From the NCBI GenBank assembly GCA_964057225.1, contig OZ059899.1, positions 8,184,001-8,248,000 on the forward strand: a DNA stretch of 64,000 nucleotides, in the 5' to 3' direction. The position numbers and the translations under genes were made by a program. A model generated the notes under the pieces. The model saw nothing but the letters and a program-made list of their open reading frames with translations, did not search any database and was not told the origin of the DNA. Source of the stretch: Auanema rhodensis (lineage: Eukaryota; Nematoda; Chromadorea; Rhabditida; Rhabditidae). Position 1 is the first letter of the stretch; every line of letters starts with the position of its first letter. This document shows positions 49,873 to 61,800 of this stretch, piece after piece.

Positions 49873-52800
49873 ATATTAAAAGTATTTTAACTTTTATTTA
49901 TTTGAAACTAATATTTTGAACTGTCAAAGACATACCGTCTTGTTTATAAAATCTAAATATCATGTCTTGATCGGCATCAAACCAATAGATTGTAAAGGCA
50001 AATATCTGCGTTCATTCATGATCACCAGAAAGACAGAAAGAACCAGAAGGTTTCACGCTACTTGGAGAGTTCTCTCACTATTTTTCCTTTTTTCATCTAG
50101 CCTCTCATCTCCACTTGAGTTGTTGTCCTGATGGCATAAAACTTCGTTTTCCGGTCCTAACCCGAAGTTTGCTCCATGATGCCGTTGCAAGAACACCATT
50201 TTGATTTTTAATACAATGCTCTATACTATCTATCTCTAGTTAATTTTTATTGAAAATTCTTTAAGAATTAAAAAAAAACTGTTTGTTCTCATTGTTTGAT
50301 TCCGTGAGTATCTTCTTATGTTTTTCAAACTTTTTTTAATTTCAAACAATAATCATAGCGTTAAGTTTTTTTGATTTTCTTTATATTTTCTTTATAATTA
50401 TCTAAAAATTAAAATATTGATTTTATTTATAAAAATAGTTAATCATATCTTTATATAAAAATATTGTTTCAACAACTATGGCCATCTTAAACTTAAATCA
50501 ATAGTTTTGTTTTACTTAAGTTTGTGTTGAAGTTAGTTTTACTTCTGAATCCACTAAATCAATTTTTTAAACTTTTAACAAATAATATTATATATTTAAA
50601 AAATTATATATATAATAATATAATATTTATGATGTATATGAAACTTTGAAATAGTTTTGTTATTTTATACATAACTATTCATATTTGTGATTCGTTAATA
50701 TGATTCATTTAAATGATGATAAAATATGAATAATCTTTGTATTCAATTAATAATTAAGTTTTGATGTTTCATAAAAGCTTCTTTTCTCATTTTACTTTCA
50801 AAAATTATATTTATAGTTGACGCTTCTTCCGCTGGATCTGGAAATTTGGAGATCATGATCAATGGTGGACGAGTTCCATGCCGGGTTAAAGAAATTGGTA
50901 CACGTCAATATATGGCTATATTCACACCTACACAAGTAATATTGATTTATTTACAATATAATTAAGCTCATTGTATTATAGTCTGTAACACATACAGTTG
51001 AAATGCGATTTAATGGAGAAGAAATAACTGGAAGTCCATGGCGTATTCCTGTAGAAGACAGAGGAGAACGTCGCCAAGATATGGCTAGGTAATTCATTGA
51101 ATATTATAATAAAATTATAATTTTCTTTGTAGAACAATATCATATTATTCTGAATTATCTGGTCCAGGGTTGGTTCGTGCTCCTGTTGGAGGAGCAGCAT
51201 CTTTTGATATTACTGGAGAGGGATTAGAACAAGCTGATATTCAAACTAAAATTTTCGGACCTGATGGTCGCGAATTTCCAGTTACTATCGTTCCAAAAGG
51301 TGCTGGAAAATTCACAGCAGAATATAAAGTTGAACAGGTAAATAAGAATTCGATTATTGATAGAAGATTGATATGTAAATATTATATAATTATATTTAAT
51401 TAGGTTGGAGAACATCAATTAACTGTATGGATTGCTGGACGAAAAGTTGATGGAAGTCCATTATCGGTAGCTGGTTATTCCTCTCAAAAAGTTCGTATTG
51501 AGCCATTAGGTGGTGGAGCTGTAGGCCAACCGGTTCAATTTGTTGGTATGTTGCTTATTTAGTACAACAAACATAATTTTGAAGTAAAGAAACAAGACCA
51601 CAATACATATAATTAAGAATTCAAAGTAATTTTGTATAAGGAAATTAAATAGAAAACAACATATACATATAACTGTTCAAATTCTTCATATATATGTATA
51701 GTATATATAAAGAGAATGAGAGAGATATCTATTGTATTTGGCTTACTTTTGAATAGATATGAGTTCACCACAACATTTCAAACCATTGCAAACTGTTAAA
51801 AAGCAACCGATTTTGTATATTTTGATTATTTATAATCTCCTTCCTCTCCTCTCTCCTTTTTTTCCATCTCAATCTCTTATTCTCTGTATATATATCTTTT
51901 TCTCTCATTTTACCATTCTCTTTCTTTTTTCTCATTCATATTCTCATGTACAACCTCTTTTTCATCATGCCTTTCCCTCCTTCTATTTCTCTCCTTTTCT
52001 CTCTTTTCGCTCATTTTACTCTCTCGAAACAACTTAGGCCCCGCCCAATGTATACTAGGTTGCACGGTTGATCAATGCTACTGTAACGATTGACAAAGCT
52101 AAAGCGACAGAAATTGCTGTCTGCCTGTAAAGCTTTCTCATGGTTCAACCAGGTCAATCGTCAGCACAATCACAGAATCACTCAAATTCTGATGAGCCGA
52201 CGACAACTTCTGCTGTTCAATCAAGCAAATCTAGAGCTTCGTCAGTATCATCTACTCGAACTACCACTGTTACATACCGAACCACTACAGCTACAGCTAA
52301 GCCAGCTGTAGCTGTACCTAGTATATCTAAAGCACCTACTGTGCAATCAATTAAGAATCAAATTAAATATTTTTCTCAACTCTATGTTATTCCTGCAGTT
52401 GATGCCGTCGAAGCCGGAAAAGGACAACTCGAAATTTCTGTCAATCAAGGACGTGTTCCAAACAATGTTCAGATGCAAGGAGCCGGACGGTAAATTTTCT
52501 TTTAATTTTTAATCAAAAAATATGTTTTTCTTTTCTTTAAACATCATTCGGCTAAGGTTTGATGATCGAACTTTAAGACTATGCCTATCGGTTATACCTG
52601 TACCAATGTATTGATTCACTGTACCGTTTCGTTAGGCTCAATTCACTGTACTTCCATGTTCGATCCGGTTTATCGATTTTTTTTCCTAACAACTACTAGA
52701 AATACAATGTAGAATATCATAATAGGCTAAACGGAAACTGGTTATCTTTTCTATAAGGTTTCACATGCCAATGTGTAGCAGTTCAGCTGTTTATGATAGA

Positions 52801-55800
52801 TAATCCTCAAAAAATGGTCGTTTTCTACAATTATTTTTTTTTCTTGACCATATGGGGAAAAACGTTTTTTTTTTCATGAAAATATTTTGAAAATATATGA
52901 AATAGTTAATAAAACTGAAACAAAAAGGTAACTCTCAATATGGAAATGTGAATATTATTTGAAAATACTTATTCATATATTCAATGATTTTTAAAGATTT
53001 TGCCCTATATTTATTGTTTTCTGCACTTATTTATTAGATAAAATTTCTAATTATCGAGATTTTTTTTTCAGATGCTTGGTTACATTCATTCCTCAGAAGG
53101 CTGGAACATATGTGATTGATGTAACATTCAATGGAGAACAGGTTCAAGGTATGTGACACAAAAGTTTTTCTTTTCAATTAGAAAAAAAAAGGTAAATTCA
53201 TTCATAGACAGCTCATTTACATAGCTTTTTCATATAAAGTTACTATAATAACCTGAATAGGGAAAAGTTTACAAAAGACTTGCTGTCATTGTTAATATAA
53301 GTGATGGTGATGATAGAAAAATGATTTGAATGACTCAATTCTGTTGAGATAATATGGGGTTAAAACAAGAAAAGCTTTTTTTAATGCTTTAAAACATGAA
53401 ATGAACTAGAGACATTTTGGTAGTAGACAACTGTTTATGTTGTTTGTTTCTCATTTTTGTTATCTTACTCTCTTCTTAATTCATTGTCTCTTTTGTCGTT
53501 TTTTTCATTTCTTTCTATCTCTTATTCATTTTAATGACACATCTTCTCTATGTCTATTTTCATCGAATAGCCAGGAAAAGGTTATTAAAAACATTTATAG
53601 GCAGAACGATGAAGAAGTGTTGAAGAAAATAGACAAAAGAAGCTTCCTGTCCTCTTACAAGTGGGCTTTAAAATAATTTTATAAGAACCAAGGAAACTTG
53701 CTCCACTTAGAAGTAATGTAAAGGTCTAAATGCAATGACAACGAAAAATTGAGTACAGAAGAGGCAAGCCAATGAAGCATCCAACCATTGCATCGGTCTT
53801 GCTGTTTTAGGATTGTTGAAAACAGCTTTTTGATTGTTTTGCATTAATGTTCTTGAGAATTGGTCTGCTATATGAATCATCACAATATAATTTATTGAAA
53901 AAGTCTCATTTTTCATTTTTTTTTCAACAAAAATTGTTTTGAAACTCAGAAAATACAGCATGATATCATTCAATCGTGACAGTTTTATCTTAAGATTATT
54001 CCTTTAGATTATAGGTACAACATCTTTATACAAGTTTATTGAAATTATATATATCAATTATATTTTTTTATTATTATTTAAGTAATACATTAGAAACATT
54101 CCATAGTCTCTGAAAGAAGAAAAAAAAGTTTTAATTAACAATAGATAGAAACGAATAACTGGAACCAATCATAATGCAATGATTGAGAGATATTTCTGAA
54201 AACTAAAGTATATATCATATAATTAATTGAAAATTTATAAGAAAATATTATTTGTATATAATTAATAAGTTAGGAAAATATTTAATAAAATTATTATAGG
54301 TTGCCCTATTCGAGTAGAAATTTTACCAAAGCAAGTAGGCCAGCAAGTTCAAACTAATCTCACACCAACGGCTGTTTCAACAGCGGTATCAGCAGGTAAT
54401 TCTTTAAAAAATCAACAATATTAAACTTCTTTATTAATTATATAAAATATTATTACAATATTTGTTCCAAATTTTTATATTTGTGGTCAGTTTTACCTTG
54501 AAATATGGTTATGACCATAATAATTCGATTTTCATGAATGTGTAGTCATCATATACTCAATGAGAATGATCCTGAACTAGATTTCGCATGTTTAGTCAAC
54601 GGTGAATTACCATAATCTGATGTCAAACCTCAGTTTTAGAATATATGAAACTATAATTATACTCAAACCTATTCTACCTCCCTTACATAGACCAATATGT
54701 TTAACATAAATATAATACATATTACTATAGTATGAATATTAATTACAATTAAAATTAAAAATATGTATATATGTAATCAATAATTAAATTTGAATTTATA
54801 ATTAAAAAAAAAAACTAAAAAAAAGTTTGAAAGTAGAAATAAAACATTAAAATTCAGATGGCTCGAAATCAATTGCATCACAATTACGGGATAATGTTAC
54901 TGGAACTTCTCCAACTGCTTCATCTATTCTGAGCCATGTAAGACAACATAGCGAAGAGAGAAGAGCAGATGCTCCAAAAAGTACACATATCATGAAGGAT
55001 ATTCGTGGTCGTTCAGAACAACCATGGAAATCTGTAAGTATATGATTAATAAGTAAAAATATACATATAACATAATATAATTAAAATGATAATAATTTTC
55101 TTTTTTTTTTCAGACATTTGCTCCAACATCTCCAACATCATCGAGACTAAGTTCTTCTTTATCTCCTCAACGCGAATGGGCTGGTAGTGCTATTTATGAT
55201 AAAATATATGGAAACACTGCAAGAACACTTTCACCATCTGATCCATCAAGGTATATTTCTTACAAATGTATGTTAATTATATTAAATATGTTGTTAAGAA
55301 CTCGTATTATTTCTGAGACAACAACCACGACAACAACTATTAGAAGAACACCATCTCCAGTTATGCCAGGAGTCAGGTAGGCTTAGTTACAGTTCATTTC
55401 ATTTTTTTCAGTCATTAAAATTATTGAAATCGTATATATACAGATCTCGCGAATTTGCTGAACGTCAAATGAGAACACCATCACCATCTTCGAACCTGAG
55501 TCGCCCATATACTAGTCCATTTACTAATAGAACTACATCAGAACGTGATTATAGGTATTTAACAGAGTAATATAGCTTATTTGAATTTACCGGATATATT
55601 ACAGATCACCCTCACCACTTAGAGACGATATGGGAAGTCGAAGTAATCTTACTTCACCAAACCGAGAAACTACTCCATCTCCTGCATCTGGCCCACGAAT
55701 CAAACGAATAGAACGAATTGATCCAATAGGTGACGAAGAAGAACGTGAAAGAAGACGTCAAATACCATCTGAAGTTGAAAAGGTTGATATTTTAAAATCT

Positions 55801-58800
55801 TGATTTCATATATTGTTTTTATTATTAAGAATCAATCAGCTGTAGGATATACTGTAGCACAGTATGGCGATCCATCTGTTCGTCATTTCGGAGACACATT
55901 AGAGAAAAAGCCAGCTACTTCATCATCTCAATTGCCTCATTCTGCTACTGTTTTTGAGGTAAAACATTAATTTTTACTGAAAAAATAAAAATTGTTTCAT
56001 TAATTTAGAAGTCAGATATTGTTGATAACAAGCCACCAATTCAGAGAGAACCAAGTCCTCCTGCTCCAACGTCTCTGCCTCCACGTGAAAATGATCTTGA
56101 CCGATTTAGGTTAGTTTGAAGTTTCCTAACTATATAAATTTTGAAAATATTATAGATCCCCAAGTCCACCACCAGATTATGATAATCGTCCATCAAGTAC
56201 AACATACAAGGTAGTTTTGTTTCTTTTCATCTTTTTTTTATATTTTTCTCTTAATTCTTCGTTCAATTAATTGCTAATGTGATCAAATTATTTATCATGC
56301 TTCAACAAGTCATTGGTTTCAATTTATTTCATTTGTAACATTTCTATTTCTTTTCATTCAAAATCATAAAAAAAAAAACTTTTTTTTAAACGTTTTAAAC
56401 GTTTTATATTTCTTTTTAAATTTTAGAAATACGAACCCCAATATTTCGAGTCATCAACAAAAACTACTACTTCCATGAATATACCACCTCAACAATGGCA
56501 ACAACAAGAAACTGAAAGGTATTTATAATAATTTCTAAATAAATAATATTTTCATATAATTAATAATAATAATAATATATGTGTATAAGTATATAAAGAC
56601 ATGTATTCAACAAATATTTCTTGGAAATATGGAATATGAAATGTGATTGTAATGTACAGTAAATGAACAGGATTCTGATTGTTTTGATCGGCAACGTCAA
56701 TGACTATAGCATGACACTATACTTATATGACAATGTGTCTGTCAATCTAATTCAGTTTATTATATAAGATTCTAGATAACTATGATCTTTTTTATTTTTT
56801 TAATAAACAAATTTTTTTTACAGACAATACGAAGAAGTTACTCCTCGGCCGGCTGATTTAAAGACGACTAAAGACGATATGCCATATCGTACTCATAGCA
56901 CTACACAAGTTCCTAATCTTTCAATTCTGAAGAAGGAAGAGCCTGCTAGCCCTGGGTTCCTTCGTACACAATCTGAAGTAAATACTTCTTCTTTATAATA
57001 ACTAAATATTATAATATTTATAGTTAATTAATGCTGCAGCAGTTAATGAACCATCTTTACATCGTACAGAAGAACGAGAGCTCATCTATGATATGCCACC
57101 ATCTACGTAAGTTATTTACTGATTTAAGCTTCTGTTAATGACTATAACTATATACATATAAATGAATAATTTTAGCGATGATGAAAGAGAAAAAATTGGA
57201 AAACTGAGTGATGATATGCACCCAGTTAAACCTAATTTCCAAAGACGTCCTATTCATGAGTATGTATTTGTAATAGAAATTATACTTATTTTTGTATTTT
57301 AGTCAATCTGTTGAAATTGATGAGCCATTGGATGAAGATATCAACGATCCTATTGAAGTAGCTGAATCTCAAACCCAAGTTCAAACATTAGAGCCTGTTA
57401 ATGAGCTTCCTCAATCACCAGCTCCATCTGCTCCAACAACTCCAGCTACTACACCAAAACTTTCAGCCAAATTCAAGAAGGTAGTTCAAAGAGTATCTGA
57501 TATTTACTTTTAAAATTTGATTCAGGAAGGCAAAGATACCAAACCATTTGATTTTGGTAAAAGTAAATTCACGTCCAAGCATGAAGTCATCAAGAGAGGT
57601 AAAGATGTTGAAGTAAAACTTGAAAACTTGAAACTTGGCAAAGAAGATGTGCTGAGAGTTGTTGTTATGGGTATGTCTATTAATAGATTCACGTTTTTAT
57701 TTTTCAATTCAATTTATAATATTTTAGCTCCAATTCGTCCAAGTGATGGAATTAATGAACCTCATGAAGTTGAGACTAAAGTCAAAAAGAGTGGAAGTAA
57801 ATATGAAATATGTTTCAAGCCAACGGATGTAGGAACTCATAAGGTTAACTATATATATTATTTTAATATAATTTATAATTGTTATTACAGGTTTTTGCAT
57901 ATGTTAATGAAATTTCTCATCCATCATCACCTTTTGCTATTCGAGTCTATGATGCTTCACAGATTATGGTTGGTGAAATTCCTGCTCAATCTCGTCTTAA
58001 TGATACAGTTGAATTCACTGGTAATGGAACTACAGTATAGAATTTTATTTTTATTTTGAATTACAGTTGATGCTGGACGTGCTGGATTCGGTAATCTAGA
58101 AATGGCTATTAAAGATTCTGATGGAGTTATAATTCCATCGCATGTTACTCAACTTGAAACTGGATCAGCCAAGTTTTTAGTAACATTTACTCCAGCTACC
58201 AAAGGACAATATACTGTTAACATAACATTTAACAAAGAAATATTAAAAAGTAAAAATAATTTTAATATTATATATTATATGAATGAAATATTTTAGATTC
58301 TCCATTTGAAGTTCAAATAGTAGAGAATGTTCAACCAATTGAAACTGCTATAGTTGGTGCTGCTGCTACAGCAAGTCCACAATCTCCACAGCTCACTAAG
58401 AAAGAATTGAAAAAAGAAAAAGAAGAAAAGAAACGCGAGGAGAAAGAGAGAGCCAAAAGAGAAAAAGAAGAAAAGGCTACTTCCAAAGCAAAAAAAGTTA
58501 GTTTTCAACAATATTTTTTGTTTTCTTTTCCCAGAAATATACTATGCCATGCGTTCAGAGCAAAGGTCGAAGCATATCTAAAACTGCTGTTACTAAGATA
58601 CCATCACTTTCTCGTGTACAACAACCATCAACAATCCACGTAGAAGTAGCTGGATCTGAGGAGCTTGCAGTTACCGTTATCGGTTAGAATCCAATTATTT
58701 TACCTGTTTTGTCCTATGTTTTGTGTATTATTTCATGTTTTATTATTATTATTTTTTGTTTTAATTCTGTTTATATTTAAAATTTTCAGACAAACAGTTA

Positions 58801-61800
58801 AGTTTAAAATATTTTATTTTGTCCCCTGTTATACGTCCGAGAGTGAGAGAGTTTGTAATTAGAAATGTTTATGTTGTTTCTTAAAATTCTTATATCACTA
58901 TTATTCAATTTAGATAACAAGAAACGAGAATTGCCAACGGAAATCTCTGAATTAGAACCGGGTGTTATGCAAGTTAACTTTGTTCCTGTCGATGTTGGAG
59001 ATCATGAGATTCATGTCAAGTATGGTGGAACTCCAGTCAATAGTAGTCCATTCACTTGTCGTGCTTATGATCCCACAATGATCCGAGTTGGAACTATTCC
59101 AAAAGGACTTGTTGATAAGCCAGTTTATTTCACAGGTTTTTGAGCTATATTTTGCTGTAACGTATATTATTTGTATTATAGTTGATGCATCCGAAGCAGG
59201 GGTTGGAAACTTGGAAGTTGCTGTTAACGAAGGTCGTGTGCCATCTATGGCTCATGCTCTTGGACAACATAAATATGATATATCGTTTGTACCTAAGGAC
59301 AATACGGATCATACAATTACTGTTCGTTTCAACAATGAACCTGTTCCTGGTATGATTAAGCTAGAAGCTAGCTTTGAACATGTTCATTATTCTAGGCTCG
59401 CCATTTACTTGTCGAATGATGGCTTCACCTCAAGCCACTGCATCTGGTCCAGGTCTCGAACGTATTGCCGTTGATGAAGAAACTCATTTTGTGCTTCAAG
59501 CTAATGGTATTAAACTTCCCAGAACTACCCTTACTCAGCATTCTTTCATAATTCAGGACCAACAGAAACATCTCCAGAAGTCCGTGTTCGCGATTCTCAA
59601 GGAAATGACTTACCAGTCAAAGCTAATACCAACAAGATGGATCCATCTCTTACTGTTGTTAACTTTACTCCAAAATGTGTTGGAAATCATCAGGTGAGTA
59701 TTGATATTGAATATATGTCAAACAGTGATTTTTCAGATTGACGTATCATTGGATAGCGAACCAATTGCTGGATCACCTTTCACAGCTAAGGCTTATGATG
59801 CTCGACAAGCTCGTCTCAGTCCATGTGATCGTGCATTTGTTGGAAAACCAACTACCTTTACTATTGGTATATCATATTAATTGTCATTTATTTTATAAAT
59901 GATTATATAATCAGATGCTGCAAGAGCTGGAGCTGGAAATATGGAAATCATTGTTTCTGTTGACAATCGTAATGTTCCAAATTACGTTCAATCCGAGGGT
60001 CAAGCCAAGTTCAAGGTTTCTTTCACTCCACAAGAACCACGAGATCATATAATTAGTGTAAAGTTCAATGGAGTTAGTGTACCAGGTGAGTATAAATAAA
60101 GTTTTTTCTGTTTTTAATTTTACATATTAATCAATTATTTGATCATTAACTATTTTTCAATACAGGATCACCTATGACTTGTCCTGTCGATTCTTCAGCT
60201 GGGCCACAGAGCGGTAATAATACTCCTGTTCTTGCTACTGCTACTCATACCTCTTCCGCCGCTGCTGCTCCAAATCAAAAACGCGAAAAGCTTGGTCTTG
60301 GAAAAGAACTTGCTGGTGCTCAGGTATACTCAGATAAATACATGAAACATCCAACACAATATAACCCAGGTTGGACAGAAAAAAGGATTTACTATCGCAA
60401 ATTCTGGAGGACGCGCAAAGGATTGCAATGTTATCATCATAGGTAACAAATTTTTATATACAAGCATCGTTTTTGGGTTTTTTGAAATATTACTTTTGGT
60501 TTCCTTGTCTTTGAATATTCCTGGGTTTCTTTGGTTTTCTTTTCCAACTTTATGATCTCCACTATCTGCATGTCCTGTGTTTTTGGGTCTTAACGTCAAA
60601 TGAAATTTCAAATCGAAGAAAAAAGATAATTCGTTTGAAAATGTCTTTCGTTTGGTCTTTGTTATGTGTTTGACTATTTGACCCCACCTTAGCTCCTGAT
60701 GGATCAGAACTTCCTGCACAAGTTGAATCATTGAATGAATCATATTTCATTAGTTTCATACCGCGTATGAAAGGTAAGATAAAGATTTATTAAGTGATAA
60801 ACTATTTGTTGTGTTCAAGGTAAACATGAATTGAAAATACAATTAGATGGTGAGGAGCTTCATTCAGAACCAGTAGTATTTTTGGTTCGTGAAGCTCCAT
60901 TGCGACTTCCACCTGTGTGTATAATTGGAAAAAAATACAGCTTTGATGGTAATTTATAGTTAAAATAGTTTAATATTTTTGTTTATTTAAAGTTGAATCT
61001 GTTGATAAAGAAGAATTGCAAGTTGATATTCGTGATTCTGAAGGCAAATCACAGCCCGTACTTCTTGAAGAATTAACAGAATCTAAAGGCATTCGGGCTA
61101 GTTGCCGTTTCAAACAGGTGAATACATCTGATAATGATTTCAGTTTACTGATTTTTCCATTTTTAGATTGGTGTTCATACAATTGCTTGTTATATTAATA
61201 ACGAACTCATACATGATATTCGATATCAGAAAGTAATTGATCCTATCAATGCTGTTCAATTGATTTCCGAACTACCAAAGCAAGTAGTTGGCTTTCCTTC
61301 GGAGCACAAACTACTTATTGAATCTGGATTAGAATCTGATGTTACAGTAGAAATTGAAGGGCCAGATCGGAATATTATTAAATCCTCTCTAAACAAAGTA
61401 TCCGAAACTTTATGGGCTATTTCATGGACACCAACGGTTTGTTTTAAGTTTTATCATATTTTTTAAAATTTATTTGTTTCCAGGTTGAAGGACAACATGA
61501 ATTATCAATATTAGTTGCTTCAAATCATATATCCGGTTCACCATTCCCTTTATCCGTACTAGATCCAAGTGCAGTGCGTGTAATTGGTTTGCGTGGAGAT
61601 CGAGTTGGAACCGAAATTCAATTCAATGGTTTACATTAATACTATTATTTCAAATTATTAATTATTATTATAGTTGATTATGCATTATCTGGTGGACAAT
61701 CGGCATCTGTTGATGTTCGTTTTGGAAATAAGACAGTTGAATGTATTGTAAAAAAAGTAAAACCAGGATTACTAGTTTGCTCTTTTGTTCCGCAAAAGCA

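Larger units (their letters stand above)
41295..54395 (+). other. filamin module: first Ig-repeat block
   Basis: Exons between 41295 and 54395 encode about 830 residues: an initial partial Ig-like segment, a Ser/Thr/His-rich linker (exon 44755-45183) and several filamin repeats (for example IDASSAGSGNLEIMINGGRV and VDAVEAGKGQLEISVNQGRV). Introns here are unusually long: 41472-44754, 45691-46987, 47258-48672, 49811-50816, 51546-52398 and 53149-54299. The phases of the junctions I checked agree. Confidence 0.85.
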
